Below, in pieces: positions 17,410-24,632 of a stretch of DNA of 48,264 nucleotides (position 1 is its first letter; the number at the start of each line of letters is the position of its first letter). Where the stretch lies: assembly GCA_039795875.1 (NCBI GenBank), contig JBDKKY010000003.1:1-48264 (forward strand). The letters are read 5' to 3'. The notes under the pieces are model-generated. The model was not told the DNA's origin and did no database searches. It worked only from the letters and a program-made list of their open reading frames with translations. The stretch comes from CAIZLB01 sp039795875 (GTDB lineage Bacteria > Patescibacteriota > Minisyncoccia > Phycocordibacterales > CAIZLB01). A program made the position numbers and the translations under genes.

Positions 17410-18438
17410 ATGAAAAAGATTCCCTATCTCAGCCCAGTTATCGCCAAAGCCGTCGATCGTATCGTCAAGAAAGGCAAAGTAAACCTAGTAACCCATAGTA
17501 GTAATTTTCATGCTGATGATATTTGTGCGACAGCGACTTTAAAACAATTTTTTGCCTTAGCCTTTCCAAAAATAAAAATAACTTCTACTCGGAGTATTGA
17601 CCCAAAAGTGATGGCTGCTGCTGATATCTTATATGATAATGGAGCGGTGTATGATCCTAAAACACTTCGTTTTGACCATCATCAAACGGGCGGGGCGGGT
17701 ATGAGAGAAAATGGCGTAAAATATTCGTCTTTTGGCTTGGTTTGGAAATACTTTGGAGTTAGTTTATGTGCCTTACACACACAGGCCACAACAGGGAAGC
17801 TGCCCTCTAAGAAGATCGCAGAACACCAAGCGGCAATCATCGAGAAAAAAGTGGTATTCCATATAGATGCTATGGATAATGGACAGATGACATATGAGCC
17901 GCTGATTGATGGTTGTGACGTACTTACACTGGATAAGTTTTTTGAAATGAGTAAGATCCGTGTCGGGGGTACACAAGAGAACATTAAGCAGGTAAATAAG
18001 AATTTTGATTCCCAATTTCAGAAAATGGTAAAGCTATTTGGACAAATGCTTTTGACCATCTTGAGTTATGCTGTTACCAAAGAAGTGGACGAGACTCTGG
18101 GCGAAAAGATGTATGCCAAAGCTAAAGATAAAAGAGTAATTATCTGTGATAGATTTGTCTATTTTAATTATTCAAAATATCCAGAGCCTCTGCTGGTGGT
18201 GTACCCGGATCCCCGAGGTGGATGGGCGGCAAAAAATGTGCGATTGGATGAAGCTTTGTATAAGGGACGTTTTTATTTTCCGGAAAGCTGGAGGGGAAAA
18301 ACTAATGGAGAGTTGATTCAGATCACCGGAATTCCAGGAGCACGATTTTGTCACAATGCTGGATTTATGATCGCGGCTGATACCAAAGAACAAGTGCTGA
18401 AGATGATCGATTTGGCTTTCAAAACAGAACGTATCTAG
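17410..18438 (+). CDS. MYG1-family (UPF0160) metal-dependent hydrolase/exonuclease
   Basis: The 342-residue protein has the MYG1 N-terminus: VTHSSNFHADDICATATL (HADD metal motif), an ADILYDNGAVYDP segment and RFDHHQTGG. The eukaryotic homologue is reported as a 3'-5' RNA exonuclease; the bacterial role is not settled. TATACT at 17397-17402 lies 7 nt before the ATG. Its stop overlaps the convergent toxin gene by 4 bp. Confidence 0.85.
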   Translation: MKKIPYLSPVIAKAVDRIVKKGKVNLVTHSSNFHADDICATATLKQFFALAFPKIKITSTRSIDPKVMAAADILYDNGAVYDPKTLRFDHHQTGGAGMRENGVKYSSFGLVWKYFGVSLCALHTQATTGKLPSKKIAEHQAAIIEKKVVFHIDAMDNGQMTYEPLIDGCDVLTLDKFFEMSKIRVGGTQENIKQVNKNFDSQFQKMVKLFGQMLLTILSYAVTKEVDETLGEKMYAKAKDKRVIICDRFVYFNYSKYPEPLLVVYPDPRGGWAAKNVRLDEALYKGRFYFPESWRGKTNGELIQITGIPGARFCHNAGFMIAADTKEQVLKMIDLAFKTERI

Positions 18439-18680
18439 TATGCCATGTATGTCTTATCTGTTCGGAGACCAACATATAAAATCTGATTCACACCATCCCT
18501 TCTTTCAAAGATGATACGGACCCTTTTCTTTCTGACGCGATAAATGTGCTGCTGACCTTTAATTTTTTGAATATTCAGCCCCGTAAGCCTATTGGTTACT
18601 ATTAAGACCATTAACTCATGAGTAATCAAAGTGTTTGGGGGTGATAATTTATCGATGTTTTTCTGAATTTGATTGACCAT
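18435..18680 (-). CDS. RelE/ParE-superfamily toxin-like protein
   Basis: The 81-residue basic protein has the C-terminal pattern of RelE-type toxins: KGQQHIYRVRKKRVRIIFE then ILYVGLRTDKTY. Family members are ribosome-dependent mRNA interferases or gyrase poisons. It begins inside the 3' end of the antitoxin gene (32-bp overlap), the usual coupled toxin-antitoxin order. Confidence 0.75.
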   Translation of the reverse strand: MVNQIQKNIDKLSPPNTLITHELMVLIVTNRLTGLNIQKIKGQQHIYRVRKKRVRIIFERRDGVNQILYVGLRTDKTYMAY

Positions 18681-18930
18681 GCTTTTTTAGTTTTCTACGT
18701 GCTATGTTTTCATCGAATAATTTCAATACCTCTTCGGCTGGTATACCCCCTTTTCGATATTGAGTAAAATCAATAATTGTCTCCCAAGTACTCTCTACGG
18801 GGGGAGTAATCTTAAAGAGAGCTTTGGATCGTTTCATCACGATCAGCTCTTCATCCTCATCTTTTTCCATAAGTTTGACGTATTTTTCTACGTCCTCTCT
18901 GAAAGCTTTTAAGTTTACTATTTTAGTCAT
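18649..18930 (-). CDS. Phd/YefM-like antitoxin of the RelE-type pair
   Basis: Start at 18930 (MTKIVNLKAFREDVEKYVKL) gives 93 residues; the longer ORF from 19002 runs through the promoter and is rejected. The N-terminus resembles the Phd/YefM DNA-binding domain and the C-terminus is charged, as expected for toxin neutralisation. A perfect 10-bp inverted repeat overlaps its -10 box, fitting autorepression. Confidence 0.7.
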   Translation of the reverse strand: MTKIVNLKAFREDVEKYVKLMEKDEDEELIVMKRSKALFKITPPVESTWETIIDFTQYRKGGIPAEEVLKLFDENIARRKLKKHGQSNSEKHR

Positions 18931-18935
18931 ATTTG

Positions 18936-18965
18936 AAAGATTATCAAAAGATAATCTTTTGTCAA
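18936..18965 (-). promoter_or_regulatory. Toxin-antitoxin promoter and palindromic operator
   Basis: TTGACA on the minus strand (18960-18965) is followed after 16 bp by TAATCT (18938-18943), 7 nt from the antitoxin ATG. AAAGATTATC-AAAA-GATAATCTTT (18936-18959) is a perfect 10-bp inverted repeat that covers the -10 and spacer, a good operator for the antitoxin. Confidence 0.7.
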
Positions 18966-19102
18966 TGACAGGAGGGCGTTCTCTCGTGGTGTGATGGGTC
19001 ATATAGCAAATTTATCATAAGGGAGTTGTGCAAAACCGTAAGAAACTCTAAAGAAAAAGTAAATATATTCGGATCCTAGTGGGTGTGATACTATATACCC
19101 AT

Positions 19103-19675
19103 ATGCAACCAAAAGTACTGATAATCACAGCGCATCCTAGCCCAAAAGGATTTACTCATAAGATTGCGGATGCATTTGCTCAGGGTGCTCGAGAGGGTGG
19201 AAAGGTCGTGGAGATTATTGATCTGTATAAAACTAATTTAAAACAAGATTTTCTGACATTTGAAGAAAAATCAGATATGGCCAAAGCCGATCCGATTCGG
19301 AGTGCTATCCAAAGTAAGATTCAAGGCGCCAGTGAGTTGGTATTTGTTCACCCTCTATGGTGGATGGGGACACCGGCTATCATGAAGAACTTTATTGATA
19401 TCAATATCAGTTCTCAATTTGCTTTTAGATATGTAAAAGGTTGGCCATTAGGTTTGTTGAAGGGTAAAAAGGGCCATGTTTTCATTACCTGTGATGGACG
19501 AATGTGGTTATACTGGCTGATGGCGATTCCTTTTAGAACTATTTGGAATCTGGGAACTTTACGATTTTGTGGGATTAAGCCGGTTACATTTAAAGTGTTG
19601 CATGAAAAATATAGACGAACTGAAGAATATTTAAATAATTTCTTAGTAAAAGTTAAAGCGATTGGGAAGAGGTAA
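19103..19675 (+). CDS. Flavodoxin-fold NAD(P)H:quinone oxidoreductase family
   Basis: The 190-residue protein has the family's N-terminal phosphate-binding loop (VLIITAHPSPKGFTHKIADA) and the FVHPLWWMGTPAIMKNFID motif that contacts FMN/FAD in MdaB/KefF/NQO-type reductases. It should catalyse two-electron reduction of quinones with NAD(P)H. TACTAT/TATATA elements lie 5-8 nt before the ATG at 19103, which is preferred over the ORF start at 19079. It is convergent with an orphan gene and shares a bidirectional terminator with it. Confidence 0.87.
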   Translation: MQPKVLIITAHPSPKGFTHKIADAFAQGAREGGKVVEIIDLYKTNLKQDFLTFEEKSDMAKADPIRSAIQSKIQGASELVFVHPLWWMGTPAIMKNFIDINISSQFAFRYVKGWPLGLLKGKKGHVFITCDGRMWLYWLMAIPFRTIWNLGTLRFCGIKPVTFKVLHEKYRRTEEYLNNFLVKVKAIGKR

Positions 19676-19692
19676 ATCGAGAAATAAAACGA

Positions 19693-19720
19693 CCGCCGGA
19701 CGCACTATGTGCGCCGGCGG
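19693..19720. terminator. Bidirectional terminator between the reductase and an orphan gene
   Basis: CCGCCGG-A-CGCAC-TAT-GTGCG-CCGGCGG is a 12-bp stem with one bulge. It is followed by TTTT on the plus strand and by TCGTTTTATTT on the minus strand, so it can serve both convergent genes. Confidence 0.85.
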
Positions 19721-19732
19721 TTTTGGGTTGGG

Positions 19733-20101
19733 TTATCTCCAATCACCACGATCGGGAGGGGTGATGTTGAGGTATTCGAGGGCCCTTTTCATGATCCGGA
19801 CGAGGTCAGTGCGCCCGGTTTCTTGATGAAGAGCGCGAATCTGATTGCCGGTCAGAGCCTCAAACTCAAACAAGGCTCTGATAGACCTGGGTCTGGTAAC
19901 TCCTTGTGTGGCCAGGAAGTTTCTTTGTACGAGTGTGGCGACGTCTGCGTCGGTAAGCAGACAGAACTTGCCGGCAGTTGGAAGTTCTTTGTAGAATCCT
20001 TGGTTGGTCCACACAACTTTGTGGGGGAAAAGGACTCGACGGGTGGTTAGGACTGTGGCGGGGCGGGGAGGTGGCTGTATATATCTATGAGGGGCAGGCA
20101 T
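19733..20101 (-). CDS. Orphan protein, 122 residues, G+C-richer unit
   Basis: I recognise no family. The product begins with a Pro-rich stretch (MPAPHRYIQPPPRP), has a central TDADVATLVQRNFLATQGV segment and a helical C-terminus with GRTDLVRIMKRALEYLNI. There is no signal peptide or membrane helix. Arg codons are CGG, CGT, CGC and AGG, unlike the CGA-rich neighbours. It has its own promoter (TTGACC-17-TAGGCT), a leader of about 35 nt and its own terminator. Confidence 0.65.
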   Translation of the reverse strand: MPAPHRYIQPPPRPATVLTTRRVLFPHKVVWTNQGFYKELPTAGKFCLLTDADVATLVQRNFLATQGVTRPRSIRALFEFEALTGNQIRALHQETGRTDLVRIMKRALEYLNITPPDRGDWR

Positions 20102-20142
20102 GGCGTGGTATGGGTGAATGGTGAAAGGTCGGGGACAAGTTC

Positions 20143-20171
20143 AGCCTACCTCAACTAGAATATAAGGTCAA
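20143..20171 (-). promoter_or_regulatory. Promoter of the 122-residue orphan gene
   Basis: On the minus strand TTGACC (20166-20171) and TAGGCT (20143-20148) are separated by 17 bp. The -35 lies directly after the terminator of the upstream orphan. Confidence 0.5.
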
Positions 20172-20179
20172 TAAAAACC

Positions 20180-20209
20180 ACCCCAGACACGTTTTACCGT
20201 GTAAGGGGT
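20180..20209 (-). terminator. Terminator of the 106-residue orphan gene
   Basis: On the minus strand ACCCC-TT-ACACG pairs with CGTGT-CT-GGGGT around a short A-rich loop, followed by GG and TTTTT. Confidence 0.75.
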
Positions 20210-20212
20210 CTG

Positions 20213-20533
20213 TTATTCAAGCTCGTAGAGCCAGGTTGTGTCGGCGGAGAATAGGCCTTTGCCAGGATAGATTGTTTGGACACCAACAAGACCTTTTGAG
20301 CCTAGAACGAGGCGGTACATCCAGCTGTTTTTCGTTGGTACATAAACTAGACTTGTTCCAAAAGTAGGCAAGGGCAGGCGAAACAGGTTGCGGGCCAGTA
20401 CTTGCCATTTTGGGGTGCAGTAATGAATCAACGCTCTGGTATTGATATCTTTTCTGGTCAAGCGACGAGTGAGACGAAGGTCTCGAGGAGTGAAAAGTAT
20501 GAACTGACACTCCCTTGTATCAAATGTGTCCAT
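20213..20533 (-). CDS. Orphan protein, 106 residues, G+C-richer unit
   Basis: I recognise no family. The product is Arg/Thr/Leu-rich (DLRLTRRLTRKDINTRAL), with a C-terminal half rich in beta-type residues (SLVYVPTKNSWMYRLVLGSKGLVGVQTIYPG, given here as a description of one region). It has no membrane helix. It lies downstream of another orphan on the same strand; only a weak TATGAT is visible upstream, so it may depend on read-through. It ends in its own terminator. Confidence 0.6.
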   Translation of the reverse strand: MDTFDTRECQFILFTPRDLRLTRRLTRKDINTRALIHYCTPKWQVLARNLFRLPLPTFGTSLVYVPTKNSWMYRLVLGSKGLVGVQTIYPGKGLFSADTTWLYELE

Positions 20534-20589
20534 GGTGCGGGAGTGGTTGGAGTTAAAAGCAAGATATCATATCTCTGAAAATATAAAAG

Positions 20590-20622
20590 CCCTCCGAAGC
20601 GCATCGGGTGCGCCACGGAGGG
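20590..20622 (-). terminator. Terminator of the 146-residue orphan gene
   Basis: CCCTCCG and CGGAGGG form the outer stem and GCGCA/TGCGC the inner stem. On the minus strand it is followed by CTTTTAT. Confidence 0.8.
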
Positions 20623-20632
20623 TTCGGGTGCT

Positions 20633-21073
20633 TTATTCTGCAAATACAGTTCGGAGGTAGTTCGGGTGGTTCAGCGGCTCCACTGTTCCGTAACCTTTAG
20701 CGTGCACAGCTTTTTCCATCTGATACGTTCCAGTTGGATTCAGACCTAGAAAGGCAACATCACAAACTCCGTTAAAAAGGCTGGGGTTCAGGGTTGTTCC
20801 GAAGATGGGGAGCACTCCGGCTTGTTCGGCCAACTCATTGACCCTATGTCGAAGCATCTGGGTGGTCAGGTTGAGTTTGAATTGACGCAATAGTTCCGGA
20901 GAAGTCAGGATGGCTTGGCCATTCTTTGTTCTTAAAGCCTCTTTTTCGATCAGCTCGGCGTTTATGCCTAGTCGTTGCCGTGCGGCCAAGAGCAGGCTAG
21001 GTTGACGAGGCAACTCTTTGTGTCGGAGACAGATTTCAAGCAGGGTAGGGGCAGGTTCAGAAGGTGCGGACAT
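20633..21073 (-). CDS. Orphan protein, 146 residues, G+C-richer unit
   Basis: I recognise no family. The ATG at 21073 (MSAPSEPAP) is preferred over a TTG at 21094, which coincides with the predicted transcript start. The first 85 residues look helical and Leu-rich (LLEICLRHKELPRQPSLLLA), followed by a segment with VAFLGLNPTGTYQMEKAVH. There is no signal peptide. It has its own promoter (TTGACT-18-CATAAT), a leader of about 20 nt and its own terminator. Confidence 0.65.
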   Translation of the reverse strand: MSAPSEPAPTLLEICLRHKELPRQPSLLLAARQRLGINAELIEKEALRTKNGQAILTSPELLRQFKLNLTTQMLRHRVNELAEQAGVLPIFGTTLNPSLFNGVCDVAFLGLNPTGTYQMEKAVHAKGYGTVEPLNHPNYLRTVFAE

Positions 21074-21099
21074 ATAAAGTGGGGTTGATTTCAATATAC

Positions 21100-21129
21100 A
21101 TTATGCCACAGATACCTCTATATAGTCAA
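21100..21129 (-). promoter_or_regulatory. Promoter of the 146-residue orphan gene
   Basis: TTGACT (21124-21129) and CATAAT (21100-21105) on the minus strand are separated by 18 bp. Confidence 0.6.
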
Positions 21130-21168
21130 ACCAGCCCCTTTATCCACCCCCCAACCTCCGAAAAACCC

Positions 21169-21197
21169 TTGCATTGCAGCCTAAAACATGATACAGT
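21169..21197 (+). promoter_or_regulatory. Distal rpoB promoter TTGCAT-17-TACAGT
   Basis: TTGCAT (21169-21174) and TACAGT (21192-21197) are spaced 17 bp, giving an rpoBC leader of about 100 nt with a small CCTGA/TCAGG hairpin near 21278. A second element, TATTCT (21293-21298), lies 7 nt before the rpoB ATG and could make a leaderless transcript. Confidence 0.5.
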
Positions 21198-21305
21198 CTC
21201 TGTAGCGTAAATCGATTGAGTACCTCCAGACTTTTATCGCTTTTATTAATTCCTAAATTCTAATATTTCCATCACCTGAACACGTCAGGGGATATTCTAT
21301 ATATT

Positions 21306-24300
21306 ATGTTAAAAAAGAAACACTTCTCACGTTTTCGTGAGCCGCTTGCGCCATTACCAAACTTAGTGGAAGGACAGATTCAGTCATACCGAGTCTTGCT
21401 GGAGAGAGGGTTAACAGAAGTATTCTCAGAATTTTCATCAATAAAAGACTATACAGAGAAAAAATTTGAATTCCGATTTGAAGGAATGCGTCTTGATCGT
21501 CCAAAATTTGACGAATTCTACGCCAAAGAAAATAAAGTAAACTACGAAGCCACAATCAAGGCGACTATCAAGTTGATTAACAAAGTTACTGGTTCTGAAA
21601 AAGAACAGGAGCTTTTTATGGCTGATATTCCAATGATGACAGAGCACGGAACATTTATTATCAACGGTATTGAGCGATGTATTGTGCCACAGCTTGCCCG
21701 ATCTTTCGGAGCATTTTTCACATCATCAGAATCAAAAGGACGAATCTTCCTTGGAGCGAAGATTATTCCAAATCGAGGATCATGGATTGAGATCGATTCA
21801 GATCCAGACGGAGCTATCTATGTTCGAATGGACAAGAAGCGAAAATTCCCAGTCACAACATTGCTCCGAGCTCTTGGGGCCGTGACAGATTCAGATATTA
21901 AAGCGTTATTTAAAGGAAATGATCACGCAACTACATTTATTGAGCACACATTAGCCAAAGATCACACAAAAACTCCGGATGAGGCCTATGTTGAGATTTA
22001 CAAAAAGATGCGAGACGGAGAACTTGCTACAGCACAAAATGCTAAAGAATTTGTCGAGGGTTTGTTTAAACCAGATCGATATGACCTTTCACCTGTAGGA
22101 CGATTCCGATTCAACCAACGGTTTGGTAAAGATATGGACGTAAAAGCCTTGGCACGAACAACATTGAATATGGACGATTTTGTAACATTGATCGATCAGA
22201 TCTCTACACTTTCACATATTCCAGATGCCGAAGTTGACGATGTTGATCACCTTGGATCACGACGTGTTAAGTTCGTCGGTGAGCAGCTGCAACAAAAAGT
22301 TCGATTTGCGTTACTTCAGATCAAGAAAAACATTCAAAACCGAATGTCGACTATTGAAACTGATGTAAGTCAGCCTATGCAAATGATTTCTCCTCGACCC
22401 TTGCAGGCTCGAATCAAGGAATATTTTAGTACAAACCAATTGTCACAGTTCATGAGTCAGGAAAACATTTTGGCTGAACTAGAGCACTTGCGAACCGTTA
22501 CAGCTCTTGGACAAGGAGGTTTGACACGAGAACGAGCTGGAGTTGAAGTTCGAGACGTACACCCATCTCACTATGGTCGTGTTTGCCCTGTTCACACACC
22601 TGAAGGTCAAAACATCGGACTTGTATTGCACTTGTCAGCCTACGCTAAGATTAACCACTTCGGTATGATCGAAACACCATATGCGAAAGTTAAGAATGGT
22701 AAAATTACCAAAGAGGTTGTGTATCTAGATGCTCTACAAGAAGAAGGATTCAAGATTGCCCACGCCGCTATTGCGTATGAAAAAGACGGAACAATTACAG
22801 ATGATTTTGTAGAAGTTCGTCTAAAAGGAGACCCTATTGTGGTTCCAAAAAATGAGATCGATCTTATCGACGTTGCACCAGAACAACCTTTCTCTATTTC
22901 TACATCTATGATTCCGTTCGTGAACCACGACGATGCCAACCGATCTTTGATGGGTTCTGGTATGCAGAAACAAGCAACACCTTGTATCGTGCCTGAAGCG
23001 GCGTATGTTGCAACTGGTATTGAAGAGACTGCTGCTCGAGACACAGGACGAGTTATCATTGCGCCTGAAGACGGAGAGATCATACAAGTAGATGCAGCGT
23101 CTATCACCTTAAAAGGAAAGCGAGAGACCAAATTTAAACTAGCTATCTTTAACAAAACAAACCAGTTTACAGTATTCCATCAACGACCAACTGTATCTCT
23201 TGGAGAAAAAGTTAAACGAGGTGATGTTTTGGCAGATACATCAACATCAGTAGGTGGACAAACAGCACTTGGACAAAATATCCTGATTGCCTTCTTGGCA
23301 TGGAGTGGAGCAAACTACGAGGATGCCATTATCATCTCTGAGAACTTGGTAAAACAATCTAAATTTACATCTATCCACATCGAAGAGTTTGTCATCAACG
23401 TTCGAGATACAAAACTAGGACCTGAGGTCAACACTCACGATATTCCAAACGTATCTGAAGCAAAATTGAAAGACTTGGATGCTGAAGGTATCGTGCGAAT
23501 CGGTGCTGAAGTTCGACCGGGTGATATTCTTGTCGGAAAGATTACTCCAAAAACAGAAACCCAATTAACTCCAGAAGAGCGGTTGTTACGATCTATTTTC
23601 GGTGATCGAGCTCGAGATGTAAAAGATACATCAAAGCGTCTTGAAAATGGAAAGCGAGGACGAGTTATCGGTGTTAAAACATTCTCACGAGAGCGAGGCG
23701 ACAAACTAGAGTCAGGTATTATCAAGCGAATCTATATTGAAGTTGCGCTTCTTCGAAACGTATCTGTTGGAGATAAGCTTGCTGGACGACACGGAAACAA
23801 AGGAGTTATCTCACGAGTTCTTCCGGTTGAAGATATGCCATATATGGCTGACGGAACACCGGTGGATATGATCCTAACACCTCTTGGTGTGCCATCACGT
23901 ATGAACTTGGGACAGATTCTAGAGCTTCACTTGGGTCTTGCAGCTGCAAAGATGCAGTATCAAGCCATCGTTCCTGCCTTTATGGGACCAACAGCTGAAG
24001 AAGTACAAGATGAGTTAGAAAAAGCTGGATACAATCGATCAGGAAAAATGAAATTATTCGATGGACGAACAGGAGAGGCTTTTGCTCAAGACGTGTCTGT
24101 TGGATACATGTATATGCTTAAACTCCACCACATGGTTGAGGATAAGATCCACGCTCGTTCAACTGGACCATACTCTTTGATCACACAACAACCACTTGGA
24201 GGTAAAGCTCAAGGAGGAGGACAAAGATTTGGAGAAATGGAAGTGTGGGCACTTGCAGGTTACGGTGCCTCACATACATTGCGAGAAATGCTAACTATTA

Positions 24301-24593
24301 AGTCTGATGATATTCAAGGTCGATCAGCAGCGTACGATGCTATTGTGAAGGGCGAGACATTGAGTGACCCAAATACACCGGCATCATTTAACGTGCTGCT
24401 TTCAAACTTGCGAGGTCTATGTATTGATGTTGGATTCGACAATAAAGACGGAAAACATCTTGACATCGGTCTTGACATTGGCCATGACGGCACAAAAGTA
24501 CAGATAGATACAGAACATATGGACGGCATCGATGAAGAGGATGAAGCAGGATTACTAGGAGAAGAAGAAATGACAGAGATTAAAGAAGAATAA
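21306..24593 (+). CDS. rpoB: RNA polymerase beta subunit
   Basis: The 1095-residue protein has the beta-subunit landmarks in order: LSQFM rifampicin region near residue 379-402, RERAGVEVRDVHPSHYGR, PEGQNIGL, GANYEDAIIISE, KLAGRHGNKGVIS and the C-terminal PLGGKAQGGGQRFGEMEVWAL. It is shorter than E. coli RpoB. Residues equivalent to E. coli D516, R529 and S531 are Ser384, Thr397 and Thr399, suggesting intrinsic rifampicin resistance. Arg is coded mostly by CGA. It is followed after 39 nt by rpoC. Confidence 0.98.
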   Translation: MLKKKHFSRFREPLAPLPNLVEGQIQSYRVLLERGLTEVFSEFSSIKDYTEKKFEFRFEGMRLDRPKFDEFYAKENKVNYEATIKATIKLINKVTGSEKEQELFMADIPMMTEHGTFIINGIERCIVPQLARSFGAFFTSSESKGRIFLGAKIIPNRGSWIEIDSDPDGAIYVRMDKKRKFPVTTLLRALGAVTDSDIKALFKGNDHATTFIEHTLAKDHTKTPDEAYVEIYKKMRDGELATAQNAKEFVEGLFKPDRYDLSPVGRFRFNQRFGKDMDVKALARTTLNMDDFVTLIDQISTLSHIPDAEVDDVDHLGSRRVKFVGEQLQQKVRFALLQIKKNIQNRMSTIETDVSQPMQMISPRPLQARIKEYFSTNQLSQFMSQENILAELEHLRTVTALGQGGLTRERAGVEVRDVHPSHYGRVCPVHTPEGQNIGLVLHLSAYAKINHFGMIETPYAKVKNGKITKEVVYLDALQEEGFKIAHAAIAYEKDGTITDDFVEVRLKGDPIVVPKNEIDLIDVAPEQPFSISTSMIPFVNHDDANRSLMGSGMQKQATPCIVPEAAYVATGIEETAARDTGRVIIAPEDGEIIQVDAASITLKGKRETKFKLAIFNKTNQFTVFHQRPTVSLGEKVKRGDVLADTSTSVGGQTALGQNILIAFLAWSGANYEDAIIISENLVKQSKFTSIHIEEFVINVRDTKLGPEVNTHDIPNVSEAKLKDLDAEGIVRIGAEVRPGDILVGKITPKTETQLTPEERLLRSIFGDRARDVKDTSKRLENGKRGRVIGVKTFSRERGDKLESGIIKRIYIEVALLRNVSVGDKLAGRHGNKGVISRVLPVEDMPYMADGTPVDMILTPLGVPSRMNLGQILELHLGLAAAKMQYQAIVPAFMGPTAEEVQDELEKAGYNRSGKMKLFDGRTGEAFAQDVSVGYMYMLKLHHMVEDKIHARSTGPYSLITQQPLGGKAQGGGQRFGEMEVWALAGYGASHTLREMLTIKSDDIQGRSAAYDAIVKGETLSDPNTPASFNVLLSNLRGLCIDVGFDNKDGKHLDIGLDIGHDGTKVQIDTEHMDGIDEEDEAGLLGEEEMTEIKEE

Positions 24594-24632
24594 AAAATCC
24601 AACGCATCAAACTAAATAAAAAATAAAAATTT

